Below are positions 38,901-51,725 of a stretch of 64,000 nt of DNA, one piece after another. The stretch lies in the NCBI RefSeq assembly GCF_027744825.2, contig NC_071338.1, forward strand, positions 26,488,001 to 26,552,000, given 5' to 3'. Below the pieces are notes generated by a model that was not told the origin of the DNA, searched no databases, and saw only the letters and a list, made by a program, of their open reading frames with translations. How positions within the stretch are numbered: position 1 is the first letter of the stretch; every line of letters begins with the position of its first letter. The stretch comes from Synchiropus splendidus. Taxonomy: Eukaryota > Chordata > Actinopteri > Syngnathiformes > Callionymidae. Both the position numbers and the translations under genes were made by a program.

Positions 38901-41900
38901 AAAATGCAACAGCATCAGAGCACGTACACTAATTATTTTCTCCATAAACAGGCTGAAGAGGACGTCTCTTTAATAATGAGCGCAGATCCAGAGGTTGTAG
39001 TGGACAACTCCCAGAGTGTTACGCTGGCAGTCAATAGCAGTAAACAGCTACCCAGCCAAGGACTAATATATGAGTGGTCATGTGGTAGGTGGCTGAGTCC
39101 TTCATGTATATTTATGTTTATATCAACTTATATTTAGATCTCAGTTCATGTCTTTTGCCATACTTTTGACTTTGACTCTCTCAATTTCACTACAGAGGAA
39201 TCGTGCAAATGCAGCAACAGCACAAACAAACAAACCCATGTCATAGAGAGAGAATGCCTCCCAAATGCATTTGAATTTGTGAAGTACAGAGTGACTCTTA
39301 AGAAGAAACTGTGGTTCAGAAAATGGACTAAAGTGGCCTCAGCCTCTAAATGCATCAGCGTTTTGCCTAAAGCATTTACAGATGTCAAAATCAGGTAATG
39401 GGAAATATTACAAAAGTGGTTCATGAGTTTCAATTATGGTCCAGCTGAAATAAAATTGCCCGAAAGAAAGTATGATGTAATTTAATATTTTTTACTTTTA
39501 TGCTTCCAGTTGTGATGATTGTACTTCGATCCATGTGAATCATCTTGTGAAGTTGAAACTGAGCTGCAAGGCAACGTGTCCGGACACGGTTTGGTTCATT
39601 GAGGGTCACGAACCTCCTACAGTAAGCCTGACCCTGTTAAAATGTCTTCATCACTCCAGGATGATTCATCATCTGGTTGAGGTCTTCTTGTATTTCCTCA
39701 GGGATCCCTCCAAAGATGTTACTCTCAAGCTGGAAGATATCCTCCCACTGACAAGCAAGATGGCATTTTGGAATATGTAGTACAAAGCCATCACCTTAAA
39801 GCCTCACTTGAGACACAACGCAACATCACTGTGGTTGCTTATGGTAGGTCTGTGCCTTTTGAAAGATATACTTCCTTGTTTTTACTATTATCATCCAAAC
39901 TTTTGTTATTCATCACAGGAAAGAACATGCCCGGTTTTGCCAAATACACATTGCCAATACCGGAGCCAGAACCTACTGAGCAACCTACAACAGCAGCTGC
40001 GACAACAGTTTCGTTTGACAGCGAACCTTCTTGTAGTATCTTCCCACTATCAGGAACAGTGCTTGACGCATTCGACATCACCTGCAAGCCTGGTTCTTTC
40101 TGCTCAGCCGGCTGTGTCTACTGCCTCATGACGGACACAGGTACACCTTATTGGAAGTGTTTGTGACGTATAGTGCTGCAAACACAATATACAAATAAAT
40201 AAATGGAAGAGGCATATAGACTTTTTAGGAGTTGTGTAAATGAAAGTCGGATCCAGATCATTTGAAACAATGCAGATTTGAATCATTGGTGCAGGAATGT
40301 TGATTTAGGTCTTTTCTTTAAAAGAGTGTTGATGATGTCACGTTTCTTGAAGGCAAACATTTGCGCTGCAGTCCTGCAAATGTGTTAAAATCGGTGTACC
40401 TGCCTCATGGAGACGAACGGAGCAACTACAGCCTGACAGTCGTGGTAACAGTGAAAAACCAATTCAAAGAACTCACGACTGATATACCAACTCAGGTTTG
40501 AAATCTTGACATGAAAAATAGATTCATCAAAATAATAAATAATAAAACATAATTTCCATAGGTACGGAACAGTGTCTCCAGTGCGTCTGTGGAGGATCTA
40601 CAGTCAACTTTGGAAGATTCAGTCAGTCAGTTAGAGGATCAAGGTCTGCTCTCTGGCGAAGCCCTCGGGCAAATATTTACTTCCATCTCTGATCTGCTGA
40701 ACTCAGACTCAAGCACAGAACAGAAGGATGCGCGGACGAAGGTAAAGGAGTTTTAATGCTGGCTAGAGAACAATAGACAACATCTATCTCTCTTTCAGTT
40801 AAGAGAGCAGATGCTGACCAAGATGACCTCAGTGCTGCTGGACTCTCCTGCCAATACAAGTCAGGAAGTAGAAGCGACGGCCAAAGTGGTCGTTGGACTC
40901 ACACAGAGATCTGATGAGCTCAGTCCGTCTGCTCAGGTACAACACTGTAATTGATGGCGCTTATCAATGCCAACTAGAGATTAACACGAGAGACTCTGCC
41001 TGTTGAGTAACATGTTAAATCAGGCTCGGGTGAAACTGATTCATTTTGAAGATTGATTTTTTTTGCGATACATTTGGGGTAATTTGGTTGGTTGAATGAA
41101 TGTTTCCAATGACCCAGATGCTGAAGGCACAGAATCACAAGATGACTTTGGAGTTGACAGATTTTTTGCAAAGACAAATACTACTGACTAACACACACAA
41201 AGAGAAATGACAGCGACATTCTCATGAAAACCTGTTTTTTATTATTATGTTGCTCTCCTCCCTGACAGGAAGAAGCCAGTTCATTACTGGTGGACCTCAG
41301 CTCATCTCTCAGCACCATCAACGTAGTCCAGTTTGAGGAGGACGGAGGTGAAATTTTGCAAGTTGCTGCACCCATTGTCGAAGCAGCAAGTAACATCCTT
41401 AATGTTTCAGCAAATGTGAGCTTGAAGTGCCACTCACACGCACAGTCATTCGTGTCTTGGCTTTCTAAACATGTCTTTCTCTGCAGGAGAAAGTCTCTAA
41501 CTCTCTGCTTACTGGAATAAACAATGTTCAGAGTGCTTTGTTGAACAACAAGAGGTTGAATGGAGAACCCATTATCATTGACTCTGGTCAGATCAGCGTC
41601 TACGTAAACAGGTGAGTCATCCAAGAGTCGGAGATGTTCGGGATGGCACGGTTAACTTCTCTGTCCACAGAGTGTCTCCGGCAACCATGAACATGCAGGA
41701 TATCAATGCCAATAAGAACAGCTCATCGAAATTCAGCTTTCCCACTCTGCCTGCTCATGTGCTCTCTCCAGATGAGCCCGTGGATGTTAGAGTAAGTAAG
41801 AACAGAGACGGACAAGAGTTTGAAAAGAAAACCCTATAAGAAGATATTTGTATGCAAGGATAACCTTGGTGGTAAAGCAAAATATGAGCTCAGTTCATAA

Positions 41901-44900
41901 TGTTCCATCTGAATAATGACAGTAGATTCTTTTCTGAAGTAAATATTATTTGCGAAGTCGAAAAGCAGTTGTCAGATATTTTGATCCTTACTTTCCCCTC
42001 TGCCGTCAGTTTGTTGAATTTGTGATTAGGTTTTATTATATTTTATTTTTGTATGTTTTTGTTCATGACAGCACTTTATTCTGAAGCACTTTCTTAGTTG
42101 GTGGGCTCCCCACTGACCATGGCAATAAAGTTGATTCTGATTCTGATACTTATGAGTGCCCTAATAAAACCAGCAAATACACAATTCTCTCATATCAGAC
42201 TTTCATCATTTTGACAATCAAATAAAGCCATGACTATAATGTACTATCTTACTATATTATTTCTTCCAGATGATGAGTTTTGATAAAAATCCATACTCGT
42301 GGAAGGAGGATAACATCACTGGGACAGTGGGATCAGTCTCTCTCACCAAAATGGATGGCACAGTCATCTCTGTGGAAAACTTGCCTGAGGAGATCGAGGT
42401 ATTTATCAAGTCAAAAAGCCACTCATATGCAAAATTCTGCTTTGGTTCCTCTGAATCTTTTTCTCTACTTGGCAGATTCTCCTCCCCAGACCCAGTGCAG
42501 GGCAGGACAACACCACAGTTCTGGACCTGAGCAGTTTCAGCACAGTAACCATTGACATTCCATCTCCTGATGTTACACTCGTGCTGAAAATGGAACCATC
42601 GCAAAACATTTCCCTTATGCTTTATCTGGGCTATAAAGAATATCCGAGTAATGACGACTATGTAGCCAGGACCAAACTCCCTGTTGAGGGTTTAACAGAA
42701 GGTACATTTTAAGTTTAATGTTTTCCAGTGTACATACAGATATGAAGTTTTCCAGAATCTTAATCTAGACTACTGACAGTTTACAGTTGATTTTAATATG
42801 CACCGCTGTGCGAACTGAGCCTTGCAATAAAACAGACTTTAAATTGATTCTCGTCGACTCGATCCGGAAACATCCATGCACGTGAATTTATTTCAGTTTC
42901 GGCGTATAGTCATTAAAATCTTAAAGTTATCCACTGTCCAACATGAGGACACATGAGTTTACCATGTCATTTTTCATCTTCACACAGAGGAACAATATAC
43001 CTGGGTTTTGGGTCCTAATGAGAGAAGTGGAGACGTCGGAGTACACTTCCTGGTTTTAAAGCCGATTGTTGAGCCAGGCGTCAAATTCATCAACGCCTCT
43101 GTCGGTGTCAGAACCATCGCTGCGCAGTGCAAGTTCTGGAATGAAACTGAGAGTTCTTGGAGTGAAAATGGCTGCAGGGTGAGCTTGCAGCAGCACAGTG
43201 TGATTGTCTTTAGATGCTTCAATATTGAACCTCCTTATTCACACAGGTTGGTCCGCTGACAACAGACACTGTCACCCAGTGTCTCTGCAACCACTTGACA
43301 TTCTTCGGCAGCTCTTTCTTCGTCATGCCAAACTTGGTGGACGTCTCGCGCACAGCAGAACTTTTTGCCACTTTTGCTAACAATCCTGTGGTGGCTTGTT
43401 TTGTCGGGGCCATTGTGTTAGTTTATTTACTGGTGGTCATCTGGGCAAGGAGGAAAGACATACTTGATTCAGCTAAGGTAAAGACATTTGTTATTGTAAA
43501 TACGTGTTGTTACTTAGCAATGCTGTTATTACCCTATTATTATTAAAAAAAAACAATTAATTAATAATAAAATATAAAATTATATATATATTCAATCTAT
43601 GATGTAAAATAAAAACTAAGCTTCACGTTTTATTCTTACAGGATTTTATTCATCATTTTAAACTATATATTCATCACTCAAATGAGGTCGATCTGTAAAA
43701 CTTCTATTCACCCACCAGGTTAAAATAACGCTGCTTGAAGACAATGACCCCTTGGCTGAATATCGCTATATGCTCCACGTCAGCACTGGACATCGGCACG
43801 GTGCAGCCACCTCCGCTCAGGTTAATCCACTGATGGCAACATGTGTCTTTGACAGAGCATATCTAATGGAACTTGTGTTGGCTCTCGTGTAGGTGACGGT
43901 TACCTTGATCGGGACGGAGGGAGAGAGCGAACCCCACCACCTGACCGACCCCGAGAAGCCTGTGTTTGAGCGGGGCGGAGAGGATATGTTCCTTTTGACG
44001 ACACATTTTTCTCTAGGTGACCTGCAGGGCATTCGGCTGTGGCATGACAACTCCGGGTCGCATCCTGCTTGGTAGGAGGCCACCCACTGACTGAATACAG
44101 CAGCTAGTTTTGTAATGTGATTCATTGTCCATGCAGGTATGTGAACAAAGTCACAGTGCAAGACCTGGAAAGCGGCCAGAAATGGCAGTTTCTCTGTAAC
44201 TCCTGGCTTTCTGTGGATGTGGGAGAATGCACTCTGGACAAGGTTTTCCCGGTGGCCACAGAGGAGGATTTAAAGAGATTTAGGTAACACTAGGCGCACA
44301 TTGGAAGGAGCGCTACAACTTCAACTTCTCATTCAATGCTTTCTCATCTGTCCAGTAATCTCTTCTTCATGAAGACAGCTAAGGATTTCAGTGATGGCCA
44401 CATCTGGTTCTCGGTAGTCAGCCGGCCTCCGTGCAGCACTTTCACCCGGGTGCAGCGGGTCTCTTGTTGTTTCTCCCTTCTGCTGTGCACCATGCTGACC
44501 AGCATAATGTTCTGGGGGATTCCCACAGATCCCTCTGAGCAGACCATGGACCTGGGTATGTCTGCCGCACATTAAAGCACATGCCTGAAATAGAAAGGTC
44601 TAAAAAGACCTGCGTTTATGCTGTTTAACTTTAGTGCTGGTTCTTGGAGAGGCCAACATTGTTCATCCTGAATGTGTTTTTGAAGAGTTAGTCGGATGAG
44701 CAGTTTCTTCAAACACAATTAGAGTCAACATTTTGTTAAAATTTGACAATAACCGATGTATCTGTCTCCATTTCCTTCAACTTTTCAACATGTTGTGAGC
44801 ATTTGGTTCAAATGGTTGCATGTTGTCAAGTGACTGGCTACTGATCTGTGCAAATGTGTTTTTCAGGTCACATTGAATTTACCTGGCAGCAAGTGATGAT

Positions 44901-47900
44901 TGGTATTCAAAGTTCGATCATCATGTTTCCCATAAATCTACTCATTGTGAGCATCTTCAGAAACACTAGACCCCGAGAAAAAGTGGTGAAAAAAGACCAA
45001 TCCAAGCAGACTAAGAGTGGACGAGTCTCTCCCTCGGACAGGTCATTAGGTCAGCACAAGGACATTACAGCAGACACTGTGTGCAAGGTGAGCATACTGA
45101 AAGAGTGATTTCGCTCTTGTGTTTATTAACCTTTGCTTGGATACTAGGATATAAAGAGAATTGCCCAATCGCTGTCCAAGACAATGAAGAGCCCTCTGCC
45201 CCACCTGGACTTTCCATCTGCTCAACCAGTGGACATCAACACCCTGCTGTCCTTGGTTGAAGACATCATCCGACATCAAAACCGAGCAGCCAGTGACTTC
45301 TACACTGATGACTCTAAAAGGGAATGTTCAATGATCCTGAGTTTAGGATCAGTGGATCTACAAGGTAAACATGTTCTCAAAACTCGCAAGTAAATCCCTT
45401 CATGCTTTCATCTCCAAATTCTGAACCAGAAGAGACATGAACTTCCATTTATGATCATTAAATTCACATGGAGTGAAGAAATTGTCGCAATAATATGGAT
45501 TCATCATTGTTGGCGGGTTAAAAGTTTAGAAAATGTTTCTTTAACTACCCTATTTTTTCTGTAGAAAGCAGCGGGCACGGCAGCCCAGAGAGGAGCCCAG
45601 ATGGGGCTCAAAAGAAAAGCAACAATGGTCGGTATCTGTACAGGCAGCTTCGTCATGTCGAGAAGGAGCTGGGTCTTCTGGGACCTTCTCGTTTTCCAAA
45701 CCCAAATGGCTACGACCGAGCCATGCAGCAGGTGCAGGGGATGAAGGGTCTTCTGCAGTACCACCTTCCCTCTTCAACCTTCGAGGGAGTTCCGTTGGAG
45801 CGCAGCTCCAGTCCTGACGACAGCCTCAACGGGGCCCCCGCCAAGAAGTGCTGTCAAGGGGGGCTTCCGTGGTGGTTTGTGTTCATCGGATGGATTCTTG
45901 TTATCGCGACCAGTGGCGTATCTGGGTATTTTACCATGATGTACGGCTTCACGTATGGAAAGGACAAATCCATTAGCTGGCTGATCTCCATGCTCGTCTC
46001 TTTTTTTGAGAGTCTCTTCATCACTCAGCCTCTGAAGGTGAGGACCGTAGGGAGGTTAAACATGTAGTCTATGTAGCATAATACCTGAGATGTACGTATT
46101 TAAAGACTGCTGTCATCACAGGTTCTTGGATTTGCTGCTTTCTTTGCCCTGGTTTTAAAGAAGGTTGATCAGGAGGAATTCGGGGACCCACAGTTGGATG
46201 AGAGCCTCAGCAATCCAGGTAGTCCTGCCTAAAATGATGTTCTTGCATAACTAATATGGCCAGCTTACTAAGTAAAATTCTTAGATGACATCGATGCCGT
46301 GCGAATGGCGAGAAGAGACAGCTCCAGCAGTTTTTATCAACCACCTCCACCCACTGACATAGAAAAGATCCGAAGCAACATGATCAAAGAGCAGAAGGTC
46401 TTTGCTCTGATTCGAGAGATTCTGGGTAAAATCATCATCTATGAATCCTTATCTGAAGTTGACATGCACACAAGGTTGCTGAAGAATGGTGCCTGTCTGA
46501 TGCAGCATACGCAGGTTTCATGTGGATGCTGCTCCTGGTGGCGTACGGTCAGAGGGACCCCAATGCTTTTTTCTTGACTCAGCATATCCGGCAGAGCTTC
46601 AGCAAAGGAATCTCAGACAGTATGAGTCTTCAAGATGTGTTCACATGGGCCAATACAACCTTACTGAGCAGCCTGTTTGGGGAGTATCCTGGTGAGTCTT
46701 CATTTACAATAAGAACATTTCTTCTGAAATAATAAACAGAACAAAACAGAATTCATGTCTCTATGATCTCCTCAAACCAGAGCCAAAGCCAAACCAAGTC
46801 ATCGACATTGCCATATGAAACGAACTATAGATCTGTCAAGTTCTCTCATTTTAAACTACAAATATCCTCAAGTCTCACAGTTTAAAAAAAAACAGTTAAT
46901 GCTTACTTAATGCTATTTAAATTTCCTTCCCAGGATTCATCACTGATGGGAACTCAATCCTGGTGGGGAATGCTCGTCTTCGGCAGCTGAGAGTGAAGCC
47001 AAACTCATGCACCATTGCTCGCTCCATGCAACAGTCGGTCGACGACTGTCATGCGCCATACTCCTGGGAGTTGGAGGACATGGGCTCTCATGGACCAGGG
47101 TGGACCTTCGATGTGGTGGGTAACAACTCCCAGGATCTTGAAAGTCCATGGCAGTACCAGTCACAAGGAAAACTGAGAGCCTTTCCCATCTGGGGCAGCG
47201 TAAAGTTGTACAGAGGAGGAGGGTTTGTCGTGACTCTTGGGCCAGATTTACAGAATTCGAGCAGGTAGTTTATCTAACCTGAGAAGTGTAAATCCCAAAA
47301 GTTAAGATATTAACAAGCTCATTTTCTTGTTGTGTCTGCACAGGACCCTCCAGTATCTTCATGAAAGTCGCTGGCTTGACACTTACACGCAGGCGCTTTT
47401 TGTTGAGTTCACCGTTTATAATGCCAATGTCAACCTGTTCTGCATTGTCACTCTTATATTGGAGACCACAGCCATTGGTAAGTTGTTGAAGTTGCAGGAA
47501 CCGTGCACCGTAAAAGAGAGTATGAAGTATGTTCATGAAGGTGCATAAATTATGTGATTTGTTTAGGGGCTTTTCAGTTCCGAAGTGAACTGCAAAATGT
47601 TCGTCTGTACCAGTCCACGGGTGGTCTGCACATCTTCGTCATGGCATCGGAAGTCATTTATTTCCTGTTCATTTTGCACTACATGTTTGTTCAGGTATCT
47701 TCTTTTTTTGTCTTGCGTCAATACTACGCTAGACTAGACTAGACTACACTAGACTACAATAATTTCACAGGATTACCAGAGACCAATTCATTCATTTCAA
47801 AGTCTTGCTCTTGCTTAAGCTTCGCCTCTTTACACTTTGCCTCTCAGGGAAAGCAGATGAAGGTGCAGAAATGGGCCTATTTCAAGAGCAAATGGAACCT

Positions 47901-48230
47901 ACTGGAGATGGCGATTATCATTCTAAGCTGGAGCGCACTGTCCGTTTTCACCAAGAGGACTGTACTGGGGAATCGGGACATGGAGTACTACCAGAACCAC
48001 AAAGACCAGTAAAGTTATTTGGTTTGAAACTTTTCACAGCCAATTCTGATATTAATGTTAATAAAGATAAATGCATGCATGTATGTTTTGGCAAATATTA
48101 AATAGCATTCAGGAGAATTTACATGACTATTCATTAAGCCACTGTTAAATATTACTCTCTATAAATATTTTTTTACAAATATTTTGCCAAAATTTTTAAA
48201 AAGTATTTAATGTGGAATCAAGGGAGTATT

Positions 48231-48293
<63 letters not shown>

Positions 48294-49539
48294 CAACCAT
48301 AGCATTGACAAAAAAAACCTTAAATAACAGGGGTATGATCTGCAAACATTTGCTTGTATTGTGGTGCTCAGATTTGCTAGTTTCCAAGAGACAGCGAGGG
48401 CAGATGCGGTGCTGGGATATCTGATCGCCTTCCTGGTTCTGCTAGCAACAATCAAACTGTGGCACCTGCTGAGACTGAACCCGAAGCTGCACATGATCAC
48501 AGCCACTCTGCAGCGAGCCTGGACGGACATCTCTGGCTTTCTGGTGGTCATATCCATCATGTTCCTGGCTTACTCTATTGCTGTGAGTGGTTTCCCATAC
48601 TGGATCGTAAAGTGTGTCCTTTCCACAATCTGCACTTAGGAGGCCATGAATCACAAAAGGGTTTTTTTCAACACAGTTGTTCAATGTTGTTGCTTTTTTT
48701 CAGTCTAACTTGATGTATGGATGGAAGCTGTACTCCTATAGGACCTTACTCGATGCTGCTCAGACGATGGTCAGTCTGCAGTTGGGCATATTTAACTATG
48801 AGGAGGTGAGACATTAAGTGTGTTTTGCTTATCTGTAATATTCTACCTCGTGTGTACATTATGTTCCGTCCACAACCAAGTGTCAGGTGATTCAGCTGTT
48901 CTCAATGATGCAATGCCTCGTTGCTTTTATCCAACAGCTGCAGGTTTACCAATGTATTTAGCATTTACTATAACTTGCATGACTGCTCTTAGTTTGTTAG
49001 TTTTAGCAACATGTTGAAAGCCCTAAAAAACTATGTTTAAAATAATTTTTCCACTTATACTTTTCTAATTTACTGTACTACAGAGGGAATATTAATTTTA
49101 TGGATTTTTTTTTGCCTTAAAAAATACAAAAATGTGCTGTAAAAAACTTCTGATTTTATGTATACATGAATATCATTTTTTAGGTTTTGAATTATAACCC
49201 AGTCCTTGGAGCATTCCTCATCGGTTCCTGTATTGTGTTCATGACCTTTGTGGTGCTGAACCTCTTCATCTCCGTCATTCTCGTGGCTTTCAGCGAAGAA
49301 CAGATTCATCACAAGGTATCCTTTCTTCTTTAGTGAAAATTTTGAATTTAAAAAAACAATGAATGTTCCAGGTCAATCTCTCCTAATAATAATCTCTCCT
49401 ACTCTTGAAGCCATCAGAGGAAGAGGAGATTGTGGACCTGATGCTGATGAAATTCTGTAGTTTGTTTGGAATCAAATGCAAGAAACCTGGCGGTGATGGA
49501 CCCACAAATCCCTCTGGTCCCTCCACGATTTCATCATGA
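35961..49539 (+). CDS. pkd1l2: Polycystin-1-like protein 2 (PKD1L2-like), complete, 41 exons
   Basis: Exons: 35961-36276, 36773-36931, 37011-37199, 37477-37587, 37734-37881, 37972-38201, 38282-38689, 38763-38887, 38952-39084, 39196-39394, 39510-39621, 39702-39843, 39919-40140, 40353-40495, 40562-40741, 40799-40936, 41269-41415, 41487-41611, 41671-41791, 42270-42398, 42476-42701, 42988-43178, 43247-43477, 43719-43820, 43893-44071, 44137-44283, 44356-44555, 44867-45087, 45148-45364, 45565-46037, 46122-46218, 46285-46425, 46515-46691, 46934-47264, 47344-47477, 47567-47694, 47848-48008, 48372-48582, 48704-48805, 49184-49315, 49411-49539. Total 7407 nt, 2468 aa (human 2459). Order: signal peptide 1-20, C-type lectin 28-158, SUEL galactose-binding lectin about 159-258, REJ-like region, GAIN with GPS site (CLCNHLTFF, cleavage after Leu about 1315), TM1 about 1346-1364, PLAT from about 1376, polycystin extracellular domain (exon 34) and 11 membrane segments with pore NYEEVLDYN. 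The lectin pair favours PKD1L2. No stop or frameshift was seen. Confidence 0.93.
42087..42147 (+). repeat. 3' tail of a LINE-type retroelement in pkd1l2 intron 19
   Basis: ACCATGGCAATAAAGTTGAT followed by tandem TCTGAT units is the typical 3' end of fish CR1/L2-type elements or SINEs that borrow that tail. The upstream AT-rich 41990-42086 may belong to the same insertion. Only the tail is recognisable. Confidence 0.45.
47727..47757. repeat. Short CTAGA minisatellite
   Basis: Imperfect tandem CTAGA units (CTAGACTAGACTAGACTACA) in pkd1l2 intron 36. Confidence 0.8.
48235..48290. repeat. (TA)n microsatellite in pkd1l2 intron 37
   Basis: About 28 perfect TA units, ending some 80 bp before the acceptor used for exon 38. 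Confidence 0.95.
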
Positions 49540-49715
49540 GTACCCAACAGATGAACACTATTTCTGTCTGTGATTAGTATCCACTGTGGCTTGTCTGTGC
49601 TTACTACATATATCAATGTTGTTAGGTCTGGTATATATTGTCGCATATCTGGTCTTGTGAATGATCAATATTTAAGTTGCTCTCACAAGTATCGACATAA
49701 GTGTGTCTGAAATTG

Positions 49716-49717
<2 letters not shown>

Positions 49718-49748
<31 letters not shown>
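49718..49748. repeat. (AT)n microsatellite in pkd1l2 3'UTR
   Basis: About 15 AT units, 180 bp after the pkd1l2 stop and before its candidate poly(A) signal. Confidence 0.93.
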
Positions 49749-49749
<1 letters not shown>

Positions 49750-49841
49750 CATGCATTTAATTACACGTAACATAAATAATTTATACATGTGTGCAACGTG
49801 CAAATGCAACGTGTGTGCTTTTGCTGAAAAAAGGATGGGTC

Positions 49842-49847
49842 AATAAA
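49842..49847 (+). promoter_or_regulatory. Candidate poly(A) signal of pkd1l2
   Basis: AATAAA about 303 bp past the stop, followed by more overlapping AATAAA/AATAATAAA copies to 49870. Confidence 0.55.
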
Positions 49848-49899
49848 TTATATAAATAAATAATAATAAAAACATGTATATGAACAGTTGCCTTAATGC

Positions 49900-50333
49900 A
49901 TCATTTCAAGAGGCTGTTTGTAAAATGCAGGAGATAAAGACATTAATGCACTGGAAACTTGCATTAAGGGACAAGAAACATACAGTTTTTAGATCTGTAT
50001 TTTTTGTGGTGGAGTAATAATTCGGTCACAGAATTTGTATATATTTATTTCGTGAGTAGTTGGCTCTGGTTTTTGCATCAGCGAAGTAGTGCGGTGTATG
50101 ATATTTCGTTTCCGACGCCATACGTCACCGGAGTGGGCGTGGTCGGTGCGTGTGTGGCACTGGAGCCTTGTCGTCATGTGTGGGAGGCGGATCACAGAGA
50201 TCGAGCCCGCCAGGTGACAGCGGAGGCTTCTCTTGGTGCTTCGCGACCACTTTTTTTGTGGGGCTTCACGAGAGACATACTCACATCAAATTGGACCTCC
50301 AGCCTTTCGACTTCTTCTGCTCGGAGGGTTGAG
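49900..50333 (+). promoter_or_regulatory. Probable promoter and 5'UTR of nfat5
   Basis: CG content rises between about 50070 and 50330 (CGACGCCATACGTCACCGG, GGGCGTGGTCGG, CGAGCCCGCC), with a GC-box-like GGGCGTGG and a CRE-like ACGTCA, just upstream of the nfat5 ATG at 50334. No TATA box is obvious at a fixed distance. The transcription start is unknown. Confidence 0.5.
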
Positions 50334-51671
50334 ATGCCCTCTGACTTTTTCTCACTTTTCAGCGAGGACCTCGACCTGAACCCAGATTTCAGCTCCTTGT
50401 TCTGTAAAGGTAACAACTCTCACTTTCTTGTGTTTTACTCGAGCTGTTCTACGTGGTTCCGTTGACGTCCGGTACCTCGAATCTCTTCTTACGCCAGTAG
50501 TTATTGTCTATTATAATCATTTCTCACCTCAGACTAGCTCGCCCTGAAGCCTCTGGGTCTGGAAATGACTGGGAAACCAAAGAGTTCAGAGCGCGTGACA
50601 GCATCAAAAGCTGGACGTGTTGACCTATGTTGTCATGTCTGACCCCTACATCCTGATAACCTCACAGTTTCACATGAGTCACAACCTTCCGAAAATCAGA
50701 ACTATGAATGTCACCCTGCCATCCAGTAACCAGCACCTGGATTGCTGGGTCACCAGGAAGTGGAGCCTGCTGCTCCACTCCGAGTCTCAGCTCCTCAGAG
50801 AAACCAGTCACCTGCTTGGAAGAGAGGTCACTTGGGACACCAGTGACCTTGATCCAACAGATTTCAGGTCTGACTAAAAGTGCAAACGCATTTATTTCAA
50901 TGTTGAACAAAACAGTCAAACAAACTTTCTGCTTAAGTTGTATTCTATTTCACGTACTAAATATCTGGGCGTAATGTAATCTAATATTGAATTACAGTCT
51001 GCCCCAGTTAATGCATGATATATGCAAATGCATGGCAGCACCTTGTTTATGCACAGATTAGGTATTTTTACAGATGTCAGATTGTTGTCTTTTTAATATC
51101 AATGTGGAAACAAAACCATGCAGACAGATGCGACTTAGTCAACTTAGCAAACTAACAAGGTTGACACACAAACTGTCGCTATTTCAGACACAAGTCATTC
51201 AATACTTTTTGTGATGAATTCATCTTGGCAAGGGGACGAAAAGCTTGCAAACAGTGCCAGTAATGTCACGTTCAACACGTGTTATGTTTCAATCCTCATG
51301 GTGTGGAACAGCTCTTCTTCACATAGTCTTGTTTAGATGTCACTGCCTGACTGACCTACTTTCATTGGCCGTTCCCAAAACCATCCATTGTGAGCAACTT
51401 GAAGCACTTGAGAGAAAAAAAATGTTTTTGAGTGGGTGTTTGAGCTGTTAAGAATTAGAAAGGCATATTTGCTCTCAAGGTTAAGATTGACCACCACACA
51501 GATAACAGGCCAATGAGTCACATAGTTGGCTGTTGACCACTCTGTCTTTCTTCAGTCTTGACATGTGTCTTTTTCATTTTGCATCGATGATGACAACCAC
51601 ATTTTGGGACAATATTGAGAATGTGAATTTAGTGTTGGTTTGAATTTAGAATTTGATTTTGCTTCAAACTA

Positions 51672-51725
<54 letters not shown>

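Noticed and set aside
47805..48101. 98-codon plus-strand frame
   Set aside because: It is in the wrong register relative to pkd1l2 exon 37; the correct frame gives GKQMKVQKWAYFKSKWNLLE.
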